A program made the position numbers and the translations under genes. This document shows positions 35,781 through 44,308 of a DNA stretch of 64,000 bases, one piece after another. The notes under the pieces are model-generated. The model did not search any database. It was not told where the DNA came from and saw only the letters and a list, made by a program, of their open reading frames with translations. Source of the DNA: Streptomyces hyderabadensis. GTDB taxonomy: Bacteria > Actinomycetota > Actinomycetes > Streptomycetales > Streptomycetaceae. The stretch's first letter is position 1, and each line of letters begins with the position of its first letter. Location of the stretch: contig NZ_JAIOJZ010000008.1 in the NCBI RefSeq assembly GCF_020404845.1, positions 62,001-126,000 of the forward strand. Reading direction: 5' to 3'.

Positions 35781-35828
35781 GGCTTCCCCTTCGTGCAGTG
35801 TGCGTGGTGCGTCTGCTGGGTCCGCCGT

Positions 35829-35861
35829 CGGCCGGTGCTCGTCTCTGAACGACACCGGCCG
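35829..35861 (-). other. Intra-operon hairpin before shc
   Basis: Nine-base arms CGGCCGGTG at 35829-35837 and CACCGGCCG at 35853-35861, extended inside by TCGT/ACGA after a one-base bulge, lie in the gap between the prenyl synthase and shc. It could attenuate or terminate some transcripts or act as an RNA processing or stability element that changes shc expression relative to upstream genes. Confidence 0.55.
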
Positions 35862-35894
35862 GCGACTACGCGAGGGCTATTCGACCGATAATGA

Positions 35895-36968
35895 TCATCT
35901 CTTTCGTACGACGACGAAGTCCGCGAGTGCCGTGAACATCTCCCGCACCCGGTCGGGCATGTCCACGGCGTCGAGGGCTTCGATGGCGATGGTGTGCTGG
36001 CGACGCGCCTCGTCGGCGGTCCACTCCCGCCCGCCCGCTTCCTCGATGAGGGCGGCACGGGCCGCGAACTCCTCCTCGGAGAAGTTCGCGAAGTCACTGG
36101 CCTTGGCGTCGGCGGCGAGGATCTCGCCGAGCCGCTCGGAGGCGGGCCCGCCGGCCGCGAGGGCGGCGACGACCGGCAGCGACTTCTTGCGCTGGCGCAG
36201 GTCGCTCCAGGTCTGCTTGCCGGTGGCGTCCGGGTCGCCCCAGATGCCCAGCAGGTCGTCGACGGCCTGGAAGGCGAGGCCGAGGTGGTAGCCGTACTTC
36301 TCCAGGGTGTCGGCGGTGCGCTCGTCGGCGCCGCCGAGCACCGCGCCGATGGAGCTGGCGGAGGCGAGCAGGGCACCGGTCTTGTTGCCCTCCATCTCCA
36401 GGCACTCCTCGACGCTGACCCGGTCGCGGTGCTCGTAGGAGATGTCCTGGGCCTGACCGTCGATCAGCGAGCGGCTGGCCTTGGTCAGGCGGCGGGTGGC
36501 CCGCCCGGCCTCGACGGTGCCCAGTTCGAGGAGCACCTCGTTGGCGAGCGCGAACAGGGCGTCGCCGACCAGGATGGCCTGGGCGGGGCCGTGCACCTTC
36601 CAGACGGTGTCGCGGTGGCGGCGCTGCTCGTCGCCGTCCATCAGGTCGTCGTGCAGGAGGGAGAAGTTGTGCACCAGCTCCACGGCCACCGCGCCGGGCA
36701 CGCCGACCTCGGGCGCGGCGCCGGTGACCTCGGCGGAGAGTACGGCGAGCGCGGGGCGGACGGCCTTGCCGCCGTCGCCGTCGGCGGGGTTGCCCTGGGC
36801 GTCGATCCAGCCGAAGTGGTAGGCGGCGACGGTGTCCATGGGAGGGGCCAGGCGGTCGACCGCCGCCCGCAGGACCGGCGTGGCCAGGGTCCGGCCGCGC
36901 TCCAGCAGCGCGGTCACGTCCACCGTGGTCCGTCGATCGGCCTTCGGGGCCGGGGGCACAGTGGGCAC
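35895..36968 (-). CDS. Polyprenyl diphosphate synthase of the hopanoid operon
   Basis: A 357-residue trans-prenyl synthase. The first Asp-rich motif is LLHDDLMDGDEQRRH, the second VDDLLGIWGDPDATGK, with a chain-length region (NFSLLHDD) typical of short-chain farnesyl/geranylgeranyl enzymes. The start GTG 36968 has GGAGG six bases upstream. It would supply farnesyl diphosphate to HpnCDE. Product length is not certain by eye. Confidence 0.93.
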   Translation of the reverse strand: MPTVPPAPKADRRTTVDVTALLERGRTLATPVLRAAVDRLAPPMDTVAAYHFGWIDAQGNPADGDGGKAVRPALAVLSAEVTGAAPEVGVPGAVAVELVHNFSLLHDDLMDGDEQRRHRDTVWKVHGPAQAILVGDALFALANEVLLELGTVEAGRATRRLTKASRSLIDGQAQDISYEHRDRVSVEECLEMEGNKTGALLASASSIGAVLGGADERTADTLEKYGYHLGLAFQAVDDLLGIWGDPDATGKQTWSDLRQRKKSLPVVAALAAGGPASERLGEILAADAKASDFANFSEEEFAARAALIEEAGGREWTADEARRQHTIAIEALDAVDMPDRVREMFTALADFVVVRKR

Positions 36969-37027
36969 AGTCTTTCCTCCAGTTGCGGTGCCGGGAGTGC
37001 GGGGGGCGGTCCCGCGCGGATCGGCTT

Positions 37028-38464
37028 TCACGCCGCCTCCTCGAAGAACCCGGGAAGGTGGCCGCGGGACCGGCCCGGGGTGCCGAGCACGGCGGCCGCC
37101 GCCCCGACACCGCTGCGAACCGCGCTCTCCATGGTCGCGGGCCACCCGGTGGCGGTCCACGCTCCGGCCAGGTAGAGGCCGGGTGCCTTGGTGCGGGCGC
37201 CGGGCCTGAGGCGGCCGACGCCGGGGGCGGGGGCGAACGTCGCGGTGCGCTCCCTGGTCACGAAGAAGTCCTTCACCTCGGCGCCCCGGGTGCGCGGCAG
37301 CAGCCGCTCCAGTTCCGGCAGGTACCGCTCGCGCAGCACGGCCACCGGCTCGTCGATCTCGTTCTGCGCGGTCGACTGGGACAGCGCCAGGTACTGACCC
37401 TCCTTCAGTCCGGAGGCCTCGGTACGGTCGAAGACCCACTGCACCGGGGTGCCGAGGGCCGTGAGGAACGGCGTGCCGAGCACCTGGCGGTCGTAGATCA
37501 CGTGGATGTTGAGGATCGGCGCGGTGCCGATCCGCAGAAGATTTTCCGGGGCGTCCAGCGCACCGTCCGGCAGCAGGTCGTGGGCCTCGCGCTGGGGTAC
37601 GGCGAGGACGACCGCGTCCGCTTCGAGCGTCTCGCCGGGAACCTGAACGCTCCAGCCGCCGTTCTCGTTTACAGAGACGGAGGTGACGCGTGTACGGACC
37701 TCGGTACGGACGCCCGCGGAGTCGAGCGCCTTGCGGGCCAGCCGGTCGTGCAGTTCGCCCAGCGGGACGCGGGCCCACCCGATGTCGGCCGCTCCCGGGT
37801 CGGACAGCAGACCGGTCTTGAACACCATCGCGGCGAGCCCCAGCGAGGCGTCGCCCGCGACCGCGTTGAGGGTGGCGACCCCGACCAGGTCCCACAGGGC
37901 CTCGACGGCACGCGCCGACTGACCGTGCGCGGTCAGCCAGCTGCCGAAGTCCTGGGTGTCCAGGGTCGGATCGGCGAGGTCGAGCCCCTTCAGCGCGAGC
38001 GCGGCCCGCCCCACCGAGGCGCGTTCGGCGAGCGAGAGGTGCGGGTAGGTCGCCAGGCTGCGCCCCAGGTGCAGGGGTACGGGCAGGGCGTCGCGCCGCA
38101 GTCTGCCGAGCCGGTTGCCCTCGGGTCGCGCCAGGTCGACCACGGGCACGTCGAGACGGTCCTGCACCGGTGCGAGCGCCGCTCCGCCGATCCGGTCGAG
38201 GAACCACCGGTAGGCGGTGCAGCAGCGCAGGTACACGTGCTGGCCGTTGTCGACGGTGAGGCCGCCGCGCTGGAAGGAGAAGGCGAGTCCGCCCAGCCGC
38301 GGGCGTCCTTCGAGCAGGGTGACGCGCACGCCGGCGTCGGCGAGTGCGAGCGCGGTGGTGACCCCCGCGAGTCCGCCGCCGACCACGACGGCATGCCCGC
38401 CGGGGCCGAGGGCCGAGGCGTCCGCCGACGGTCCGCCCTCGCGCGTGCCGTTGCCCTGCGTCAT
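37028..38464 (-). CDS. hpnE: Hydroxysqualene dehydroxylase (FAD-dependent, HpnE)
   Basis: A 478-residue FAD protein. The dinucleotide motif VVVGGGLAGVTTALALADAG is at about residues 26-45, an amine-oxidase-like core follows, and the closing FAD segment GLYLAGAWTATGWPATMESAV is near residue 445. HpnE reduces hydroxysqualene to squalene. Its ATG overlaps the stop of the 52-residue small gene by four bases. The family resembles carotenoid desaturases, but the location between hpnD and the prenyl synthase fixes the call. Confidence 0.94.
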   Translation of the reverse strand: MTQGNGTREGGPSADASALGPGGHAVVVGGGLAGVTTALALADAGVRVTLLEGRPRLGGLAFSFQRGGLTVDNGQHVYLRCCTAYRWFLDRIGGAALAPVQDRLDVPVVDLARPEGNRLGRLRRDALPVPLHLGRSLATYPHLSLAERASVGRAALALKGLDLADPTLDTQDFGSWLTAHGQSARAVEALWDLVGVATLNAVAGDASLGLAAMVFKTGLLSDPGAADIGWARVPLGELHDRLARKALDSAGVRTEVRTRVTSVSVNENGGWSVQVPGETLEADAVVLAVPQREAHDLLPDGALDAPENLLRIGTAPILNIHVIYDRQVLGTPFLTALGTPVQWVFDRTEASGLKEGQYLALSQSTAQNEIDEPVAVLRERYLPELERLLPRTRGAEVKDFFVTRERTATFAPAPGVGRLRPGARTKAPGLYLAGAWTATGWPATMESAVRSGVGAAAAVLGTPGRSRGHLPGFFEEAA

Positions 38465-38619
38465 GGTGCGCCCTTCCCTGTCCGGTCGCCGTGGTGTTTG
38501 AACGGCGTACGGCTGACCGTCTCAGTCAGGGACGCCGACCGCCACCGGAGGGTTGCCCGCCGCTGTCCGCCGGTGTTTTCGTGCGGGTCCTGGGTGTCGA
38601 GTGTGCCCGGTGTGTCCAT
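38461..38619 (-). CDS. 52-residue small protein (DUF6380-like) within the hopanoid operon
   Basis: A 52-residue basic protein starting MDTPGTLDTQDPHENTGG, with a core RRATLRWRSASLTETV and RTPF. The ATG at 38619 shares a base with the hpnD stop (TGATG), and its stop overlaps the hpnE ATG (ATGA), so it is coupled on both sides. The core motif resembles short streptomycete proteins I recall under the name DUF6380. No transmembrane helix is visible. A role as a translation-coupling leader or as a small partner of the squalene-forming enzymes is possible. Confidence 0.75.
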   Translation of the reverse strand: MDTPGTLDTQDPHENTGGQRRATLRWRSASLTETVSRTPFKHHGDRTGKGAP

Positions 38620-39569
38620 CAGGCGCGCCTCCTGACGGTCCGCCGGGTGACGTGCCGGGTGTCGAGGCCGGACAGGCCGCGCACCGCGACGTAGGCCTTC
38701 TCGCGTCCGGGCAGCGAGACCCGGCCGCGCAGCACGGCCTCGGGGTCGCGCTCGATGCGGTCCAGGAGGCGGCGGTAGATGCCGGCCATGGCGGCCACGC
38801 AGGCGCCGCTGCGCCGGTCGAGCAGGGGCAGCAGGCGGTAGCCCTCGGCGAAAAGGGCGCGGGCCCGACGCACTTCGAAGTGCACGAGGCCCGCGAAGTC
38901 GGAGCCCTCGGGTGGGGTCGGCCCGTTGAAGCCGGCCGAGCAGCCGAACTTGGCGAGGTCGTCGGCGGGCAGGTAGGTGCGCCCGCCCTCGGCGTCCTCC
39001 CGGACGTCGCGCAGGATGTTGGTGAGCTGGAGCGCGAGACCGAGCGTGTCGGCGTACTCGGGCGCGCGCTCGGCGCCGCGCGCCCCCGGTTCGGTGCCGA
39101 AGACGCCGAGCGAGAGGCGTCCGATGGCGCCCGCCACACAGCGGCAGTAGACCTTCAGGTCGTCCCAGGTCTCGTAGGTCTCACCGCGCAGGTCCATCTG
39201 GACGCCGTCGATCAGCTCGTCGAGGCCGCCGAGCGGGATCGGGAACTGCCGGGCCGCGTGGGCGAGGGCGACGGCGACCGGATCGGTGTCCCCCTCGTCG
39301 ACCGCGCCGTCCTGGATCCGGGCGAGCACCGCCCGGGTCTCGTCCAGCCGGGCGGCCTTGACGTCGTCCGCCAGCACTCCGTCGCCGATGTCGTCGACCC
39401 GGCGCGAGAACGCGTACAGCGCGGACATCGCCCGCCGCTTGGGCGTGGGCAGCAGCCGGATGCCGTAGGCGAAGTTGCGTGCCTGCTGACCGGTGACGGC
39501 CTCGCAGTAGCTGTAGGCGGCGAGCACCGGCGCCGGCATGGTCGCTGACGACTCCACGGACCCGATCAC
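38619..39569 (-). CDS. hpnD: Presqualene diphosphate synthase (HpnD)
   Basis: A 316-residue squalene/phytoene synthase-family protein. The two Asp-rich regions are RRVDDIGDG near residue 60 and NILRDVREDAEGGRTYLP near residue 185. In the three-enzyme route HpnD makes presqualene diphosphate from two farnesyl diphosphates. The start GTG 39569 overlaps the hpnC stop by four bases. The C-terminus is basic and variable. Confidence 0.94.
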   Translation of the reverse strand: MIGSVESSATMPAPVLAAYSYCEAVTGQQARNFAYGIRLLPTPKRRAMSALYAFSRRVDDIGDGVLADDVKAARLDETRAVLARIQDGAVDEGDTDPVAVALAHAARQFPIPLGGLDELIDGVQMDLRGETYETWDDLKVYCRCVAGAIGRLSLGVFGTEPGARGAERAPEYADTLGLALQLTNILRDVREDAEGGRTYLPADDLAKFGCSAGFNGPTPPEGSDFAGLVHFEVRRARALFAEGYRLLPLLDRRSGACVAAMAGIYRRLLDRIERDPEAVLRGRVSLPGREKAYVAVRGLSGLDTRHVTRRTVRRRA

Positions 39570-40477
39570 CCCTCTCCTCGCAGGACCACGCCCGCCTCGC
39601 GCAGCAAGTGGACCTTGCCTGCCTTGGGCGGACCGGGAAGTACGTCGTGATCCGCCGCGGCGATCGCGCGGAGCGCCGCCCTGCCGCCGGCCACGAAGCC
39701 CGCGAGGAGCAGCCGCAGCCTGCCGTGGACGCTACCCACCAGGGGGGCTCCTTCATTCAGCAGGTCGCGGGCGCGCCCGGACTCGTAGGCGATCAGGGCG
39801 CGCACGGACGCGTTGGCGGTGGGCGCGGCGAGGTCCGTCTCCTGGACGTGGAAACGTTTCATGTCCTCGGCGGGCAGGTAGATCCGGTCCCGGCCCAGGT
39901 CCTCGGCGACGTCCTGGAGGTGCTCGACGATCTGCAGGGCGGTGCAGATCTCGTCGGAGCGGCGGATCCGTTCGGGCGTCGAGGTGCCGGTGACGGCGAG
40001 GACGAGACGGCCGACCGGGTTGGCGGACAGCTCGCAGTAGGCGAGCAGGTCGTCGTAGGTCTCGTACCGGGCGACCAGCTGGTCCTGGCGGTTGGCGGCG
40101 ATCAGGCCGAGGAAGGGCTCGGGGGTCAGCGCGCGGCGGCGCACGGTGGGCACCAGACCGCGCAGCAGCGGGTGGCGGGGCGGGCCGTCGGAGGCGTCGA
40201 AGACCCTGCGCAGGTCCTCCTCGAAGGCGTCCAGCATCAGCAGGCGGTCGTCGGCGCGGTCCTCGGGCACGCCGAGCAGGCGGGCGTCCGCTCCGCCCGG
40301 GGCGAGGTCTCCGTCGCCGATGTCGTCGACGAGACGGGCGAAGCCGTACACGGCCATGAGGTCGGTGCGCCAGGCGCGGGGCAGGAAGAAGGGGGCGACG
40401 GGGAAGTTCTCGTCGGCGGCCTTGGCGAGGGTGCCGTGCTCCGGGGCGACGGCGCGCGTCGTGTCGGTGGCCGTCAT
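39566..40477 (-). CDS. hpnC: Hydroxysqualene synthase (HpnC)
   Basis: A 303-residue squalene synthase-like protein beginning with ENFPVAPFFLPRAWR. Its Asp-rich motifs are ARLVDDIGDGD near residue 50 and HLQDVAEDLGRDRIYLPAEDM near residue 190. HpnC hydrolyses presqualene diphosphate to hydroxysqualene, the substrate of HpnE. The ATG at 40477 overlaps the stop of a 21-codon reading frame by four bases; a GTG at 40507 has a poorly spaced ribosome binding site. It is the first long gene of the operon. Confidence 0.94.
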   Translation of the reverse strand: MTATDTTRAVAPEHGTLAKAADENFPVAPFFLPRAWRTDLMAVYGFARLVDDIGDGDLAPGGADARLLGVPEDRADDRLLMLDAFEEDLRRVFDASDGPPRHPLLRGLVPTVRRRALTPEPFLGLIAANRQDQLVARYETYDDLLAYCELSANPVGRLVLAVTGTSTPERIRRSDEICTALQIVEHLQDVAEDLGRDRIYLPAEDMKRFHVQETDLAAPTANASVRALIAYESGRARDLLNEGAPLVGSVHGRLRLLLAGFVAGGRAALRAIAAADHDVLPGPPKAGKVHLLREAGVVLRGEG

Positions 40478-40539
40478 CGCCGGCTGCCCTGGGCGGGGAC
40501 GGCGCACGCCTCGCGGAGCTGGGGAGTTTCCGTCGCCAT
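40474..40539 (-). CDS. Possible 21-residue leader peptide before hpnC
   Basis: A short frame MATETPQLREACAVPAQG plus three residues starts at ATG 40539 and stops in the hpnC start codon (ATGA). GGGAG lies about 11 bases upstream. HpnC itself has only a weak site, so coupled re-initiation from this leader would explain its translation. It may not be functional as a peptide. Confidence 0.4.
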   Translation of the reverse strand: MATETPQLREACAVPAQGSRR

Positions 40540-40792
40540 TGCCGTCACATCTCCCGTTCTACACTGCTGACCCAATACACACTATTTCGGACACGCCGCC
40601 CCGCCACCCGCGCGGCAGGCCCGCTCGAGGGTGTCGGGCATTATCGCCCCATGTGCCGCGTTTCGGGACCGGTACAGCTTACGTTGTACAACTCACGGGC
40701 GTCCGTCGGGGTGCACGGTGCATCACAACAACACACCGATTGAGTTCAAGATTCCTGAGAACGCCAGGAGTTGACGTTTCCTTTGCAGACGC
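40540..40792. promoter_or_regulatory. Leader and promoter region of the hopanoid operon
   Basis: About 250 bases between the export-operon terminator and the hpnC leader. It contains the palindrome GTTGTACAAC at 40683-40692 with a second GTACA at 40671, giving GTACA-N8-TGTAC. A TAGTGT sequence near 40587 on the minus strand is a possible -10 element but has no good -35. I see no gene here. Confidence 0.5.
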
Positions 40793-40825
40793 GGGGCCCC
40801 GCCGGAACAGTTCCGGCGGGGCCCC
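40793..40825 (-). terminator. Terminator of the surface-polymer operon
   Basis: A perfect 15-bp stem (arm starting GGGGCCCCGCC at 40793-40807, complement at 40811-40825) with a three-base loop lies 15 bases after the stop of the ABC ATPase gene and isolates the hopanoid operon from read-through. Confidence 0.88.
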
Positions 40826-40839
40826 GGCGTGTCGGGCCG

Positions 40840-41619
40840 CTACTTGCCCGTGAACTTCTCGTACTCCTTGAGCACCTCGTCGGTCGGGCCGTCCATGCGC
40901 AGCTCGCCGCGCTCCAGCCACAGGACCCGGTTGCAGGTGTCGCGGATGGACTTGTTGTTGTGGCTGACCAGGAAGATGGTGCCGGCCTTCTTCTTCAGCT
41001 CCCGGATGCGCTCCTCGGAGCGGGTCTGGAACTTGCGGTCGCCGGTGGCCAGGGCCTCGTCGATCATCAGGACGTCGTGGTCCTTGGCGGCGGCGATCGA
41101 GAAGCGCAGCCGGGCGGCCATGCCGGAGGAGTAGGTGCGCATCGGCAGGGTGATGAAGTCGCCCTTCTCGTTGATGCCCGAGAAGTCGACGATGTCCTGG
41201 TAGCGGGCCTTGATCTGCTCGCGGGACATGCCCATGGCCAGACCGCCGAGGATGACGTTCCGCTCGCCGGTCAGGTCGTTCATCAGGGCGGCGTTCACCC
41301 CGAGCAGGGAGGGCTGGCCGTCGGTGTAGACCTTGCCGCGCTCGGCCGGCAGCAGGCCGGCGATGGCCCGCAGCAGCGTCGACTTTCCGGAGCCGTTGGA
41401 GCCGATCAGGCCGATGGCCTCGCCCCGGTACGCGGTGAAGGAGACCCCGCGCACGGCGTGCACCTTGCGCACGCCCCGCTCCTCGCCCCTCTTGAGGATG
41501 CGGCTCAGGGCCGCGGTGGCGCTGCCCTTGCCGGTCCTGGCGCCGTTGACGCGGTAGACGATGTGCAGCTCGTCCGCGATGACCGTCGGCACCCGCTGGT
41601 CCTGCTGCTGCTCAGCCAC
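40840..41619 (-). CDS. ABC exporter ATPase (TagH/Wzt-like)
   Basis: A 259-residue ATPase. Walker A GSNGSGKST near residue 75, signature YSSGMAARLRFSIA and Walker B VLMIDEALATGD are present; the variant signature (SSGM) is typical of polysaccharide and teichoic acid exporters (TagH, Wzt, KpsT). It starts at GTG 41619, overlapping the permease by eight bases. It lacks the C-terminal carbohydrate domain of Wzt. It ends the operon. Confidence 0.94.
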   Translation of the reverse strand: MAEQQQDQRVPTVIADELHIVYRVNGARTGKGSATAALSRILKRGEERGVRKVHAVRGVSFTAYRGEAIGLIGSNGSGKSTLLRAIAGLLPAERGKVYTDGQPSLLGVNAALMNDLTGERNVILGGLAMGMSREQIKARYQDIVDFSGINEKGDFITLPMRTYSSGMAARLRFSIAAAKDHDVLMIDEALATGDRKFQTRSEERIRELKKKAGTIFLVSHNNKSIRDTCNRVLWLERGELRMDGPTDEVLKEYEKFTGK

Positions 41620-42541
41620 GGCCGTACCTCTCCTCCGCCTTCCAGAAGTACACGAAGCCGCCCACGGCGAGGACCACGGCCCAGCCGAGCGCGACCGCCC
41701 ACACGTGCGGCGGCAGGTTCTCGGAGCCGTACCCGTCGATCAGCGCGAAGCGGATGAGGTCCATGTAGACGGCGGCCGGGTTCCACTGGAGCACGTCGGC
41801 GAGCCAGGCCGGCTTGTCCTCCAGCATGATCGGGATGGAGAACATCACGCCCGACGCGTACATCCAGGTCCGCATGATGAACGGCATCAGCTGGGCGAGG
41901 TCCGGCGTCTTGGCCCCCATGCGGGCCACGATCAGGGCCAGGCCCGTATTGAAGAGGAACTGCAGGACCAGCGCCGGGACCACCAGCAGCCAGGACAGCG
42001 AGGGGTAGCTGCCGAAGCCGATGACCACCGCGAACAGGACAATCATCGAGGCCAGCAGCTGCTGGAGCTGCTGGAGCGCGAACGAGACGGGCAGCGAGGC
42101 CCGCGGGAAATGGAGCGCCCGCACCAGTCCGAGGTTGCCGGAGATGGCGCGCACGCCCGCCATCGCGGAGGACTGGGTGAAGGTGAAGACGAACACCCCC
42201 GTCACCAGGAACGGGATGTACACGTCCTTGGGCATGCCGCGGCCGGCGTCGAGGATCAGACCGAAGATCGTGAAGTAGACGAACGCGTTCAGCAGCGGGG
42301 TGGCCACCTGCCACAGCTGGCCGAGCTTGGCCTGGCTGTACTGGGCGGTCAGCTTCGCCTGGGAGAAGGCGAGGATGAAGTGCCGCCGCCCCCAGAGCTG
42401 ACGGACGTACTCCACGAGGGACGGTCTGGCACCGCTCACGGACAGCCCGTACTTGGCGGCGAGCCGGGCCGGTGTGAGGCCCTCGTCGGGCGACACGGGC
42501 TTGGTCATGGCGACCGTGCCGTCGTGCGTTGTCTCACTCAC
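41612..42541 (-). CDS. ABC exporter permease (TagG/ABC-2 type)
   Basis: A 309-residue ABC-2 permease with a cytosolic N-terminal helix (LVEYVRQLWGRRHFILAFSQAKL) and six transmembrane segments, including TIFGLILDAGRGMPKDVYIPF and MRTWMYASGVMFSIPI. It resembles TagG/KpsM permeases that export teichoic acids or glycopolymers. Start at GTG 42541. Together with the ATPase it forms the export machine of the operon. Confidence 0.93.
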   Translation of the reverse strand: MSETTHDGTVAMTKPVSPDEGLTPARLAAKYGLSVSGARPSLVEYVRQLWGRRHFILAFSQAKLTAQYSQAKLGQLWQVATPLLNAFVYFTIFGLILDAGRGMPKDVYIPFLVTGVFVFTFTQSSAMAGVRAISGNLGLVRALHFPRASLPVSFALQQLQQLLASMIVLFAVVIGFGSYPSLSWLLVVPALVLQFLFNTGLALIVARMGAKTPDLAQLMPFIMRTWMYASGVMFSIPIMLEDKPAWLADVLQWNPAAVYMDLIRFALIDGYGSENLPPHVWAVALGWAVVLAVGGFVYFWKAEERYGRG

Positions 42542-42647
42542 TGGTGGATACTTTCGTCTTCGAAATGCTCGGCCGCGCGGGCCTGCCGTGGACTTGGACC
42601 TGGTGGCCCTCCGGCCGGAGGGCCGGAACGCTCTCGGTACGAGCTTG

Positions 42648-43532
42648 TCAGATCACCGGGGGGCGGCCCAGCCGGGTCAGGCGCCACACCGTACGCCACC
42701 GCATGGGCCGGCGGGGACCGCACGGGGTGGCCCAGCCCTCGCGGAAGCCGCCGAACCAGGCCTTCAGGGCAGGTCGCGACGGCCGCCGCAGCAGGGTGAG
42801 GGCCATCCAGACGCCGAGGTAGACCGGGACCAGGAGCGCGGGGAGGTTGCGGCGGGCCAGCCAGACGCGGTTGCGGGCGACCATGCGGTGGTAGACCGCG
42901 TGCCGGGACGGCGCGGTCGTCGGGTGGTTCAGCACCATGTCGGACCGGTAGTCGATCATCCAGCCCGCGTCGAGCGCCCGCCAGGCCAGGTCGGTCTCCT
43001 CGTGGGCGTAGAAGAAGGCGTCCGGCAGCCCGCCGACCTGGGTGAGGACCCGGGTGCGCACCGCGTTGGCGCCGCCGAGGAAGGTGGTGACCCGGGAGGA
43101 GCGCATCGGGTCGGAGGCGCGCAGCCGCGGTACGTGCCGGCGCTGGGTCTCGCCGGTGTCCGGGTCGGCGATGCGGAAGCTGATGATGCCCAGCTCGTCG
43201 TCGGCCGCGAAGGCCTCGCGGCACAGCTCGGCGGTGTCCGTGCGGGCGAGCAGACCGTCGTCGTCGAGGAAGAGCAGGATGTCGACATCGCTGCCGCCCG
43301 GTCCGAAGGCCTCGATGCCGACGTTGCGGCCGCCGGGGATGCCCAGGTTCTCGGGCAGCTCGACGGTGCGCACGCCGTCCGGCACCTCCGGGACGGGCGA
43401 GCCGTTGCCGACCACGACGACCTGGACCGGGTCGCCGTCCTGCTTGGCCACCGAGTCCAGCAGGGCCCGCAGCTCCTCGGGGCGGTTGCCCATCGTGATG
43501 ACGACGGCGCCGACCTTCATGGGCGCGCTCAC
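42648..43532 (-). CDS. Family 2 glycosyltransferase
   Basis: A 294-residue GT-A enzyme: VGAVVITMGNRPEELRALLDS at the N-terminus, LPENLGIPGGRNVGIEA, a DxD-like LLFLDDDGLL and an acceptor-region YAHEETDLAWRALDAGW. The last 60 residues are hydrophobic then basic, suggesting membrane association. The start GTG 43532 overlaps the phosphatidyltransferase stop by four bases. It probably adds a sugar, perhaps rhamnose or galactofuranose type, to the lipid-linked polymer made by its neighbours; the donor is unknown. Confidence 0.9.
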   Translation of the reverse strand: MSAPMKVGAVVITMGNRPEELRALLDSVAKQDGDPVQVVVVGNGSPVPEVPDGVRTVELPENLGIPGGRNVGIEAFGPGGSDVDILLFLDDDGLLARTDTAELCREAFAADDELGIISFRIADPDTGETQRRHVPRLRASDPMRSSRVTTFLGGANAVRTRVLTQVGGLPDAFFYAHEETDLAWRALDAGWMIDYRSDMVLNHPTTAPSRHAVYHRMVARNRVWLARRNLPALLVPVYLGVWMALTLLRRPSRPALKAWFGGFREGWATPCGPRRPMRWRTVWRLTRLGRPPVI

Positions 43533-44308
43533 TTCAGCCTGCTGGAGGCGAGGACGGACACCAGGTGCAGCAGGGTCTGCAGCAGCGCGATACCGGCGAG
43601 TACGGCGGTGCCGAGCCGGGTGAAGAACAGGTCGCCGCGCGCCTGGTCGACGATCGCGAGCACCAGGATCAGCAGGGACGCCTCGATGCCGAGGATCAGC
43701 CGGTGGAACTTGAGCGCCCCGGCGGCCCGGCGGGCCAGCGCCATGCCGGAGGAGCGGATCTCGGAGGCGGCCTCCTTCACCGGTTCCATTCCGGCCTGGT
43801 GGCGGGCGACGCCCACCAGGTCCGTCTCGGCCTTGATCAGGATGGCGCCGAGCGCGGCCAGGGTGCCGAGGAAGGCCCACAGCCAGTCGATCCGGCCGGT
43901 GCCCCAGATGTCGGCGGCGCGCAGGCCGAGGCCGACCAGGACGGCGGCGTCGGTCAGATAGGCGCCGACCCGGTCCAGGTAGACGCCGCCGAGGGAGTAC
44001 TGCTTCTTCCAGCGGGCGATCTCGCCGTCGACGCAGTCCAGCAGCAGGTACAGCTGGACCGCGACCACGCCGAGCACCGCGCCCCAGATGCCCGGCACGA
44101 GCAGCGCGGGGGCCGCGAGCACGCCGCAGACGGTCATCAGGTACGTGAGCTGGTTGGGCGTGACCCTGGTGTTCACCAGGTAGCGGTCGATCCGCAGCGA
44201 GACCTCGCGCATGTAGAGGCGTCCCGCCCAGTGCTCACCGCTGCGCCGGTCCTTGACCCCCGCGGGATGGACGACCGGGCGTAGTTCAGCTACCGATGGC
44301 CTTGACAT
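43529..44308 (-). CDS. CDP-alcohol phosphatidyltransferase
   Basis: A 259-residue membrane enzyme with the complete CDP-alcohol phosphotransferase motif: DCVDGEIARWKK followed by GGVYLDRVGAYLTD, fitting D-x2-DG-x2-AR-x8-G-x3-D-x3-D. About six transmembrane segments are visible. It should transfer a phosphoalcohol from a CDP donor to an alcohol acceptor. The operon also holds a second, larger member of the same family, a nucleotidyltransferase and a polyol-phosphate dehydrogenase, so the donor is probably made by them. Confidence 0.93.
   Translation of the reverse strand: MSRPSVAELRPVVHPAGVKDRRSGEHWAGRLYMREVSLRIDRYLVNTRVTPNQLTYLMTVCGVLAAPALLVPGIWGAVLGVVAVQLYLLLDCVDGEIARWKKQYSLGGVYLDRVGAYLTDAAVLVGLGLRAADIWGTGRIDWLWAFLGTLAALGAILIKAETDLVGVARHQAGMEPVKEAASEIRSSGMALARRAAGALKFHRLILGIEASLLILVLAIVDQARGDLFFTRLGTAVLAGIALLQTLLHLVSVLASSRLK

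Noticed and set aside
36969..38207. Upstream extension of the prenyl synthase frame
   Set aside because: It overlaps hpnE out of frame and has no recognisable features; GTG 36968 has a good ribosome binding site.
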